Shown here: one piece after another, positions 41,883 to 49,396 of the stretch
Layout: every line of letters starts with the position of its first letter
Numbering within the stretch: the stretch's first letter is position 1
Source: Desulfovibrio aminophilus DSM 12254
GTDB lineage: Bacteria; Desulfobacterota; Desulfovibrionia; Desulfovibrionales; Desulfovibrionaceae
Assembly (NCBI RefSeq): GCF_000422565.1
Contig: NZ_AUMA01000003.1
Coordinates: 310,001-374,000, forward strand
DNA length: 64,000 nt
Direction of reading: 5' to 3'
The notes under the pieces: generated by a model
The model's input: the letters and a program-made list of their open reading frames with translations, nothing else
The model's database searches: none
Told to the model about the DNA's origin: nothing
Made by a program: the position numbers and the translations under genes

Positions 41883-43703
41883 ATGCGCGCGCATATCGAC
41901 GGCAGGGAAGTCGTGTTCGAGGACGGTCAGAGCATCCTCGAGGTGGCCCGGAACAACGGCTTTTTTATTCCCACGCTCTGCGAGCTGGCCGACATCAACC
42001 ACACTCCCGGCACCTGCCGGGTCTGTCTGGTGGAGATGCGCCGAACCCCGGATGCCGTGCCGGTGGTGGTCACGTCCTGCAACACGCCCTTGCAGGAGGA
42101 CATGCTCGTGTCCACCAACTCCCTGGAATTGCGGCGCATGCGGCGGCTTCAGGTAGAACTACTCCTGGCCGACCACGACCAGGACTGCGCTTCCTGCTCC
42201 CGGCACGGCGACTGCGAACTGCTCGACGTGGCACGGGTGGTGGGCATCGAGCGGGAACGCCCGGTCCTGGAACACCCAGGCGGAGGCCGCACCCGCAACC
42301 TGACGGCCACGGCTGTGACCCGGGACATGGGCAAGTGTGTGCGCTGCCTGCGCTGCCTGGCCGTGTGCCGCAACATTCAGGGCGTGGACGCCCTGGTGGT
42401 GGCCGGGGAGGGCTTGACCTGCGAGATCAATCTGCGCGACGGCCAAAGCCGCCCGGAGCCCGGCTGCGTGTCCTGCGGTCAGTGCACCCTGGTCTGTCCG
42501 GTGGGGGCCCTGGCCGCCAAGGACGACACGGGCCGGGCCGCGGACATGCTGGCCGACCCGGACAGCGTGGTAGTGGCCCAGTTCGCTCCGGCCGTGCGCG
42601 TGGGCCTGGGCGAGGAATTCGGCTTGGCCCCGGGCGTCAACGTGGAAGGACGCATCATCTCCGCACTGCGGGCTTTGGGCGTGGATGTGGTTCTCGACAC
42701 CAACTTCGCCGCCGACCTGGTCATCATGGAGGAGGGCACCGAACTCCTCGGTCGTCTGAAGCAAGGTGGCCCGCTGCCCCTGTTCACCTCCTGCTGCCCG
42801 GCCTGGATCAACTTCGTGGAGACCCGCCATCCCGAACTGCTGCCCCGGATCTCCAGCACCCGTTCGCCGCAACAGTGCCTGGGCGCGCTGGCCAAGACCT
42901 ATCTGGCCCGCAACATGAGCCTGGAGCGGGAACGTGTGCGTGTGATCTCGATCATGCCTTGCACGGCCAAGAAGGACGAGGCCCGGCGTCCCGCGCTGTT
43001 CACGGATGGTTCGCCGGACGTGGATGTGGTGCTGACCACCCGGGAGTTCGCCGAACTCATGCGCATGCACGGCCTGGACCTGAAAAACCTGCCCGAATCC
43101 GATTTCGACAATCCGCTCATGGGCGCCTATTCCGGAGCGGGGGCCATCTTCGGCACCACCGGTGGAGTCATGGAGGCGGCCGTGCGCACGGTCTACCACG
43201 TGCTCAACGGCCGGGAACTGGAGAACATCGAACTGACTCCGCTGCGGGGCTACGAGAACGTCCGCGAGGCCGTGCTCGACCTGGGCCCGGAGGCCGGGCC
43301 CCTGAAGGTGGCCGTGGTTCACGGCCTGAAGGGCGCCGCGCGCATGGTCGAGGACGTGTTGGCCGGACGCTCGGACCACGCCTTCATCGAGGTCATGGCC
43401 TGCCCCGGCGGCTGCATGGACGGCGGCGGCCAACCTCGGGTGAAGCGGGCCTACCAACCGCACGCCCAGGCCCGGCGACAGGCCCTGTTCGCCATCGACC
43501 GGGGCTGCGGGGTGCGCCAGTCGCACAACAACCCGCTTATCCGAAAGCTTTACGAGGATTTTCTTGAGCGGCCCAATTCCCATCTGGCCCATGAACTGCT
43601 GCATACCGGCTACGGGGATCGCCGCCGGGAGCGGTATTACACCATGAAGGAAATCTGGCGGGAGATCACCCTGGCCACCCGAGTTCACGGGCAGAACGGC
43701 TGA
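41883..43703 (+). CDS. [FeFe] hydrogenase, group A2-like (glutamate-synthase-linked)
   Basis: A 606-residue cytoplasmic hydrogenase without a signal peptide. It starts with a plant-type [2Fe-2S] domain (CELADINHTPGTCRVCLVE), an accessory His/Cys motif (HDQDCASCSRHGDCEL) and two [4Fe-4S] motifs (CVRCLRCLAVC, CVSCGQCTLVCP). The H-cluster motifs follow: TSCCPAW (near 302), MPCTAKKDE (near 357) and MACPGGCMDGGGQP (near 505), all cysteines present. A small-subunit-like tail includes YTMKEIWRE. AGGAGG precedes ATG 41883. The adjacent GltD-like fusion is the defining neighbour of group A2. Maturases HydE/F/G are not in the window. It can make or take up H2 using NAD(P)H or ferredoxin. Confidence 0.92.
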   Translation: MRAHIDGREVVFEDGQSILEVARNNGFFIPTLCELADINHTPGTCRVCLVEMRRTPDAVPVVVTSCNTPLQEDMLVSTNSLELRRMRRLQVELLLADHDQDCASCSRHGDCELLDVARVVGIERERPVLEHPGGGRTRNLTATAVTRDMGKCVRCLRCLAVCRNIQGVDALVVAGEGLTCEINLRDGQSRPEPGCVSCGQCTLVCPVGALAAKDDTGRAADMLADPDSVVVAQFAPAVRVGLGEEFGLAPGVNVEGRIISALRALGVDVVLDTNFAADLVIMEEGTELLGRLKQGGPLPLFTSCCPAWINFVETRHPELLPRISSTRSPQQCLGALAKTYLARNMSLERERVRVISIMPCTAKKDEARRPALFTDGSPDVDVVLTTREFAELMRMHGLDLKNLPESDFDNPLMGAYSGAGAIFGTTGGVMEAAVRTVYHVLNGRELENIELTPLRGYENVREAVLDLGPEAGPLKVAVVHGLKGAARMVEDVLAGRSDHAFIEVMACPGGCMDGGGQPRVKRAYQPHAQARRQALFAIDRGCGVRQSHNNPLIRKLYEDFLERPNSHLAHELLHTGYGDRRRERYYTMKEIWREITLATRVHGQNG

Positions 43704-43729
43704 CGACCCGCCGAAGCGCGGAAACATTC

Positions 43730-43761
43730 AGGCCCCGGGCGTCGCGGAACGTCCGGGGCCT
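43730..43761 (+). other. Strong hairpin after the hydrogenase gene
   Basis: A 13-bp stem AGGCCCCGGGCGT / ACGTCCGGGGCCT (one G-U pair) with a 6-nt loop lies 27 bp after the hydrogenase stop. No T-run follows, so it is not a classical intrinsic terminator; it could still end or protect the transcript. Confidence 0.6.
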
Positions 43762-43841
43762 GCGCGTCATTCCGGTTCCGGAGGCTCCGCTCTTCCCATG
43801 CCCCCGGGTTCCGGTGTAGGACGATATCGGGAGCGACACGC

Positions 43842-45683
43842 ATGGGATACCATAATCTGCGCGCCTGCCTGACCGACCTGGAACGGGTGGGGCAGCTCAG
43901 GCGCATCGACGTGGAGGTGGAGGCCGAGCTTCTTGCCGGAGCCATCCAGCGCCGCGTCTTCCTGTCCGGGGGACCGGCCCTGCTGTTCACCCGGGTCAGG
44001 AACTGCGCCTTCCCCATGGCCGCCAACCTATTCGGCACCCTGGAACGGACGCATTTCATCTTCCGGGACACCTTGCGATCCCTGGAGAATCTGTTCCGGC
44101 TCAAGATTGATCCCCTGGAAGCCTTGAAACACCCCTTGAAGTATCTTGGAGCACCCAAGGCTCTCTGGAACACCCAGCCGCGCCGGGTGGCCACCGGGCC
44201 GGTGCTGGAATGCGAGACCAGCATCTCCAGCCTGCCTCGACTTGTCTCCTGGCCTCGCGACGGCGGACCGTATGTCACGCTGCCGCAAGTCTACACCGAA
44301 CACCCGGCCCGACCTGGATTTCGCGACTCCAACCTCGGCATGTACCGGGTGCAGCTCTCCGGCAACCGCTACCGCGCGGACGAGGAGGTGGGCCTGCACT
44401 ACCAGATCCACCGCGGCATCGGCCCGCACCACGCCGAGGCCATCCGTAGGGGAGAACCCCTGCGCGTGAACGTCTTCGTGGGCGGTCCCCCGGCCATGAC
44501 CTTGGCGGCCGTCATGCCCTTGCCCGAGGGCCTGCCCGAGATATTTTTCGCCGGAGTCCTGGCCGGGCACCGCATCCCCATGGCCACTCCCGAAGGCTGC
44601 CTGCCCGTCCTCTCCGAAGCCGACTTCTGCATCTGCGGCAGCGTGGACCCGGACGTGCAGCTTCCCGAGGGCCCTTTCGGCGACCATCTGGGCTACTACA
44701 GCCTGGCCCACGACTTTCCGGTGATGCGGGTGGACAAGCTCCTGCACCGCAAGGACGCGATCTGGCCCTTCACCACCGTGGGCCGTCCGCCGCAAGAGGA
44801 TACGGTCTTCGGAACCTTCATCCACGAACTGACCGGCTCCCTGGTGCCCACGGTCTTTTCCGGGGTCCACGAGGTCCACGCCGTGGACGCCGCCGGGGTC
44901 CATCCGCTGCTTCTGGCCGTGGGCAGCGAACGCTACGTGCCCTATGCTCGCGATCGCCAACCCCAGGAACTGCTGACCTGCGCCATGAATCTTTTGGGCA
45001 CGACCCAGACCTCCCTGTCCAAATACGTGCTCATCGCCGCGCGGGAGGACGACGACCGGCTCACGGCCAAGGACATCCCGGGCTTCTTCCGGCATCTTCT
45101 GGAACGCCTGGACCTCAGCCGCGACCTGCACTTCGTCACCCGCACCACCATGGATACCCTGGACTATTCCGGCATCAGCCTGAACCAGGGCTCCAAGGTG
45201 ATCCTGGCCGCAGCGGGCAGACCTCGGCGATCCCTGGCGTCCCGACTGGACAGGGAGCTCCCCCTGCCGGAAGGCTTTGGCGGACTCCACGTTCAATCAC
45301 CGGGCATTCTCGTGCTTCAGGGACCGCCGCACGACCGCGAACGCGACAGCCAGGATCCCCGGCTGGAAGACCTCTGCCGGGCCCTGGAACAGGCCGGAGA
45401 CCTCTCTGGTTTTCCGTTGGTGCTGCTGGCCGATGATGCGGCCTTCACCGCCGCCTCTTGGGAAAATTTTCTCTGGGTGGCCTTCACCCGTTCGGATCCG
45501 GCCACGGACCTTTACGGGGTCCGGGCCTTCACCCATTGCAAGCATTGGGGCTGCCACGGCCCCCTGGTCATGGACGCCCGGCTCAAGACCTACCACGCCC
45601 CGCCGCTGACGCCCGATCCCGAGGTGGAGCGCCGCGTGGATGAGCTGGGGGCCCCTGGTGGGCCGCTGCACGGCATCATCTAG
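43842..45683 (+). CDS. UbiD-family decarboxylase, probably menaquinone (futalosine route) type
   Basis: A 613-residue prenyl-FMN-dependent decarboxylase. UbiD features are NRYRADEEVGLHYQIHRGIG in the cofactor site, the catalytic Glu loop LPEGPFGDHLGYYSL, and VATPEGCLPVL-like and HELTGSLVPTVFSGVHEVHA segments. Its length exceeds the about 490 residues of E. coli UbiD and fits the longer UbiD homologues linked to futalosine-pathway menaquinone synthesis. UbiX at 20721 would supply the cofactor. GGGAGCGACACGC precedes the ATG. An aromatic-acid decarboxylase is the alternative. It lies after the hydrogenase hairpin and 12 bp before an unknown gene. Confidence 0.85.
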   Translation: MGYHNLRACLTDLERVGQLRRIDVEVEAELLAGAIQRRVFLSGGPALLFTRVRNCAFPMAANLFGTLERTHFIFRDTLRSLENLFRLKIDPLEALKHPLKYLGAPKALWNTQPRRVATGPVLECETSISSLPRLVSWPRDGGPYVTLPQVYTEHPARPGFRDSNLGMYRVQLSGNRYRADEEVGLHYQIHRGIGPHHAEAIRRGEPLRVNVFVGGPPAMTLAAVMPLPEGLPEIFFAGVLAGHRIPMATPEGCLPVLSEADFCICGSVDPDVQLPEGPFGDHLGYYSLAHDFPVMRVDKLLHRKDAIWPFTTVGRPPQEDTVFGTFIHELTGSLVPTVFSGVHEVHAVDAAGVHPLLLAVGSERYVPYARDRQPQELLTCAMNLLGTTQTSLSKYVLIAAREDDDRLTAKDIPGFFRHLLERLDLSRDLHFVTRTTMDTLDYSGISLNQGSKVILAAAGRPRRSLASRLDRELPLPEGFGGLHVQSPGILVLQGPPHDRERDSQDPRLEDLCRALEQAGDLSGFPLVLLADDAAFTAASWENFLWVAFTRSDPATDLYGVRAFTHCKHWGCHGPLVMDARLKTYHAPPLTPDPEVERRVDELGAPGGPLHGII

Positions 45684-45695
45684 CGAGGAACGAAC

Positions 45696-46202
45696 ATGGA
45701 CCGCCGCGTCATCGAACGACTGAAGGAAGCCTTCGCCCTGGACCTGTACGAAACCGTGCGCGCCGCCCGCCAGGTGCGGGGCGAGAAGGTCTTCCGCCAT
45801 ACGCTCTACGAAGATGGACAGGCCGTCTTCTGCGGTTTCTATCCCAAGGCCGAGTTGCTGGAGTTCCCGGGCGTGGACGAGGAGTTCATCTCCCGCCTGT
45901 CCACCTTCAACCTCCTGGGCGTGATCACCGACGGGGTCACCCGCTTGGACCTTTTCCTCCTGGCCGGACGGAACAAGCCCTTCACGGCGGCGGAGTCGCA
46001 CAAGGACATCGCCAAGCTGCTGCGCGAACCTGAATTGGCCCGCTTCCTGGACGCCTATTTCAAGCTTCGGGACGTGTGCCTGGACATCTATACCATGACC
46101 TTGGAGCAGTTCATGGACGCCGTGTCCGACGAAGTGGCCCGGAACACACCCATCGCGGAGTTGCAGCGCGTGGACATGCTCATGGGCGAGAAGGGGGAGT
46201 GA
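45696..46202 (+). CDS. Conserved-looking protein of unknown function
   Basis: A 168-residue soluble, acidic protein with no signal peptide or membrane span. Clear secondary-structure-like runs include VIERLKEAFALDLYETV, VFCGFYPKAELLEFPGVDEEF and the Leu-rich LRDVCLDIYTMTLEQFM. A single VFCGF Cys and a second at VCLD are too few for a cluster. I do not recognise the family. GCGAGGAACG precedes the ATG; it starts 12 bp after ubiD and ends 7 bp before the M48 peptidase gene, so it is most likely co-transcribed with both. Codon use and GC look like its neighbours. Confidence 0.7.
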   Translation: MDRRVIERLKEAFALDLYETVRAARQVRGEKVFRHTLYEDGQAVFCGFYPKAELLEFPGVDEEFISRLSTFNLLGVITDGVTRLDLFLLAGRNKPFTAAESHKDIAKLLREPELARFLDAYFKLRDVCLDIYTMTLEQFMDAVSDEVARNTPIAELQRVDMLMGEKGE

Positions 46203-46209
46203 GAAGGCC

Positions 46210-47541
46210 GTGAATGGACGTTCGCTTGCTCGACGCCTCCCAGGCGGCATGAGCCGCCGCGATTTTCTGCGGCTGGGCGGCGTGGCCGCCATCGGGCTGC
46301 TGGCGGGCTGCGCGGTGAACCCCGTCACCGGCCAGTCGCAGCTCATGTTCATCGACAAGGACGACGAGGTCAAGATCGACCGTCAGTACGCTCCTCGCCA
46401 GCACTCCAACGACTACGGCGTGGTCCGGGACAAGGCTCTGAACGCCTATGTGAACTCCGTGGGCCAGACCCTGGCCGCCCGTTCGCACCGGCCGGACATG
46501 CCGTATTCCTTTCAGGCGGTCAGCGCCACCTACGTCAACGCCTACACCTTTCCCGGCGGCAACATCGCCTGCACAAGGGGCATCCTGGTGGGCCTGCGCA
46601 ACGAGGCCGAACTGGCCGCCTTGCTGGGACACGAGATTGGGCACGTGAACGCCCGGCACACGGCCGCGCGCATGAGCCAGGGCGTCCTGGCCCAATTGCT
46701 CCTGGGGGGAGCCGGGGCCGTGGCCGGAGGTGGAGCCTTGGGCCAGGTGGTCCAGGGGCTCGGCGGGCTCGGGGTCAGCGCCATGCTGGCCAGCTACAGC
46801 CGAGACGATGAGCGTCAGGCCGACGAACTGGGCATGGAGTATATGGTCCGCGCGGGTTACAATCCCTTGGGCGAGGTCCAGCTCATGGAGTTCCTCATGG
46901 CCCAACACAAGGACAGGCCGAATGCCCTGGAGACTCTGTTCGCCACCCACCCCATGAGCGACGAGCGCCGGGCCGACGCGATCCGGCGGACCGAGACCCA
47001 GTACGCCCAGGTGCGCGACCTTCCGTTCCTTGAGGCCCGCTACATGGACAACACGGCCTCGTTGCGCAAACAGGCCGGAGCCATCCGGGCCATGCAGGAC
47101 GGCGACAAGTACATGGCCAAGAAGAACTACGGCGAGGCGGCCCAGGCCTATGACGCGGCCCTGGCGGCGGCCCCTGGGGACTACGCCGGGCTGCTCATGA
47201 TGGCCAAATGTCAGGCGGCCATGGAGCGCTGGCGCGATGCCCGCCAGTTCGCCAGGCTCGCCCGTCAGGCCTATCCCGGCGAGGCCCAGGCCGTGCTGGT
47301 GGGCGGGCAGATCGCCCTGGCCTCGGACGAGTTCGAACAGGCCTACGTGGATTTCACCGAATACAATCGGATATTCCCGGGCAACAACGGACTGAACTTC
47401 CTTCGAGGCTATTGCCGCGAGAAACAAGGCCGCACCCGCGACGCGGCGAGCCTGTATAGGAACTTCCTGCGCAACGGCGGGTCCGGGCAGCAGGCCCAGT
47501 ACGCCTACGCCAGGCTCGTGCAGTGGGGTTACGTGCGCTGA
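46210..47541 (+). CDS. M48-family zinc metallopeptidase lipoprotein with C-terminal TPR-like region (BepA/LoiP-like)
   Basis: A 443-residue protein. The N-terminus has a twin-arginine motif (SRRDFLRLGG) and a lipobox (LLAGC, Cys36), so it is probably a Tat-exported lipoprotein. The peptidase domain has VNAYTFPGG, the zinc motif HEIGHVNARH (near 140) and the third-ligand segment DERQADELG (near 200). Residues about 300-440 form TPR-like helices (AAQAYDAALAAAPGDYAGLL). Periplasmic M48 proteins with TPRs monitor outer-membrane assembly. Start is GTG 46210 with AGAAGG upstream; ATG 46249 is an alternative. Its 3' end overlaps the convergent Hpt gene by 13 bp. Confidence 0.85.
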   Translation: MNGRSLARRLPGGMSRRDFLRLGGVAAIGLLAGCAVNPVTGQSQLMFIDKDDEVKIDRQYAPRQHSNDYGVVRDKALNAYVNSVGQTLAARSHRPDMPYSFQAVSATYVNAYTFPGGNIACTRGILVGLRNEAELAALLGHEIGHVNARHTAARMSQGVLAQLLLGGAGAVAGGGALGQVVQGLGGLGVSAMLASYSRDDERQADELGMEYMVRAGYNPLGEVQLMEFLMAQHKDRPNALETLFATHPMSDERRADAIRRTETQYAQVRDLPFLEARYMDNTASLRKQAGAIRAMQDGDKYMAKKNYGEAAQAYDAALAAAPGDYAGLLMMAKCQAAMERWRDARQFARLARQAYPGEAQAVLVGGQIALASDEFEQAYVDFTEYNRIFPGNNGLNFLRGYCREKQGRTRDAASLYRNFLRNGGSGQQAQYAYARLVQWGYVR

Positions 47542-47936
47542 ACCCCGGCCCGCAGACCGGCCACCCGGCCCAGGCGTTCCAGAAGTGCGGAGACGTCACG
47601 GACTTCGCCGGCCTCGACGTCCTCCACCATCTCACGCATTGCGTCCAATCCTTCCAGCAGGATGGAGATGATGCGCCCGGTGGGCGTCAGTTCCCGTCTG
47701 CGCATCCGCTCCAGGATGTTCTCCAATTTGTGGGCCAATTCCTCGATGTTGCGCAGATGGAGCAGATTGGCCCCCGCCTTGATCGAATGGGCCTCGCGGA
47801 AGATGCCGTGGATCATGGCCTCATCCGCGTCGCGGCAGTTTTTTTCCAGCACCAACAAACCCCGCTCGATGGATGCGAGGCGTTCCCGGCTCTCCTCCAC
47901 GAAGACGGTGAGGACGTCGTCGCCGTAAGTGGTCAT
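47529..47936 (-). CDS. Hpt-domain phosphotransfer protein
   Basis: A 135-residue all-helical protein. The phospho-His lies in EAHSIKAGANLL near residue 50, matching the H-S-[IL]-K-[GA] motif of CheA P1/Hpt domains, within VFVEESRERLASIERGLLVLE and LAHKLENILERMR helices. It has no kinase or output part, so it must shuttle phosphate between a hybrid kinase and a response regulator. Such partners are encoded here at 23007 and 34864, though it may serve others. It is transcribed alone; a TTGACG about 65 bp upstream of the ATG could be a -35. Confidence 0.85.
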   Translation of the reverse strand: MTTYGDDVLTVFVEESRERLASIERGLLVLEKNCRDADEAMIHGIFREAHSIKAGANLLHLRNIEELAHKLENILERMRRRELTPTGRIISILLEGLDAMREMVEDVEAGEVRDVSALLERLGRVAGLRAGVQRT

Positions 47937-48177
47937 GATCGGCTGTCTCCGCTGGGTCGCGACATGGCTTTCATCCTATGGTATGCTTATCCGCCAAACC
48001 CATTCGGCGTCAATGAGGCCCGGCAACGGGCACGACCCGGGATCGGCGTTAGAAAGATCGAGGCGCGCCGTCGATTCCCTTGACGCCGCCGCCCCCGCCA
48101 TGCACCTTGCTGGGTGAAGCCGGGACGGTGTGTCCCGACGGCCGACCCGCCGTCGGTCGGAAGCCTCGGAAGGAGTC
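47937..48177. other. Divergent gap between the Hpt and HPPD-like genes
   Basis: A 241-bp gap with no supported gene. It holds two small hairpins in the HPPD-like leader, CGGGAC-GGTGT-GTCCCG (48121-48137) and CGAC-CCGCC-GTCG (48143-48155), and on the minus strand a possible TTGACG (-35) for the Hpt gene. Confidence 0.5.
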
Positions 48178-49266
48178 ATGTTCATGGCCACGTTCCGCAA
48201 CGACGACGAAACACTGCGCATGAGCGCGGAGGCGGTTCTCGCGGAACGCCGTCGCCTGGGCCTTGAAGGACTCGTGGGAGGCTTGGAGGCGATATGCATC
48301 CGCGTGGAGCCCGACGATTTCGTCCCGGCCGCGCGGGAGTTCCTGGAACGGACCGGTCATGTCCTGACGGACGCCTTTGAGGAAGGCGGACAGCGTTGTT
48401 GCCTCCTGCGCCTGCCCGGTTCAGCCGATCTGCTCCTGCGGGCAGGTACGGTACGAGACAACCCTTTCCGGTCGTATAATTTCGGCCCCAAGTCCGAACA
48501 TCTACCGGACACCAGACTGGAAACCTTCGTTTTTCGCTGCGGCGACGTGCGGCGCTACGCGGCGATTCAGAAGGGACGCGGGGTGGAGTTTCTGACCCCG
48601 GAGCCGGTGGAGACCGAGGCATCCCTGTTCATCCAGACCCGACCGTCGGTCCATACCGGGAATTCCTTGGGGTTCGTGCAGTGGAAGGGCGAACCTGGGC
48701 GCTACCGCCACGGCGGCTGCGCGGACCTGGTTCTGCCCTTGGAGAAACCTGGAAAGCCTCATCTCGCGAATATCCTCGAAGTGGACCATACTGCCACCCG
48801 GGTCCATGCTCGAGACCGCGATCCGGCGATTTTGGAGTTCATGGGCCTGACCGCCTACAATTTTGATTTCGCGGTCCACGTGGAGTCGCTCAACTCCATC
48901 ACCAATGTGGCGCGTATGCCCGGCGGCGGCTTCGCCATGGTCTTCACCTCGGGCATTGAACCCTATTCCGCGGACGGCTCTTCGGGGCCGACCGAGCAGT
49001 ACATCCACAACTATGGTCGGCGGGTCCACCACATGGCCTTCCGCTGTCGAGACATCCGGGCGGTGTTTCCCTCGCTCAAGACCGATGGCATGGAATTTCT
49101 CACGGAGCTCGTGGGTTCGCGCGAGGAAGGTCTCAGGCAGACCTTCTCCCGGCCCTCGCAGCGGACGCTCCTGGTCAACGAGTATATCGAGCGCTACGAC
49201 GGATTCGACGGCTTTTTCACGAAAAGCAATGTGACGCTCTTGACCAAGGCCACGGAAAACCAGTAG
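48178..49266 (+). CDS. 4-hydroxyphenylpyruvate dioxygenase-like (VOC superfamily) protein
   Basis: A 362-residue protein built of two VOC modules (about 35-150 and 195-345) as in HPPD. The three expected Fe(II) ligands can be placed: His in LEVDHTATRVH, His in RVHHMAFRC and Glu in LVNEYIERYDGFDGFF, where the -F-F-T- ending is HPPD-like. The first residues differ strongly from classical HPPDs. ATG 48178 has AAGGAGTC upstream. HPPD needs O2 to turn 4-hydroxyphenylpyruvate into homogentisate, which is odd for an anaerobe; no other tyrosine-degradation gene is nearby. A different VOC reaction is possible. Confidence 0.75.
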   Translation: MFMATFRNDDETLRMSAEAVLAERRRLGLEGLVGGLEAICIRVEPDDFVPAAREFLERTGHVLTDAFEEGGQRCCLLRLPGSADLLLRAGTVRDNPFRSYNFGPKSEHLPDTRLETFVFRCGDVRRYAAIQKGRGVEFLTPEPVETEASLFIQTRPSVHTGNSLGFVQWKGEPGRYRHGGCADLVLPLEKPGKPHLANILEVDHTATRVHARDRDPAILEFMGLTAYNFDFAVHVESLNSITNVARMPGGGFAMVFTSGIEPYSADGSSGPTEQYIHNYGRRVHHMAFRCRDIRAVFPSLKTDGMEFLTELVGSREEGLRQTFSRPSQRTLLVNEYIERYDGFDGFFTKSNVTLLTKATENQ

Positions 49267-49396
49267 GCCGGTTGGCCGCGCCGCGCCCGAGACGGCGCGC
49301 GCACGACGCGACTTCGTATTGGAGACGGGACCGGGGGGCCCGGCTTCGCCGGTTTTCAGAAAGGCGAGCACGGCTTTTCCCCGAGCGCACTCAGGC

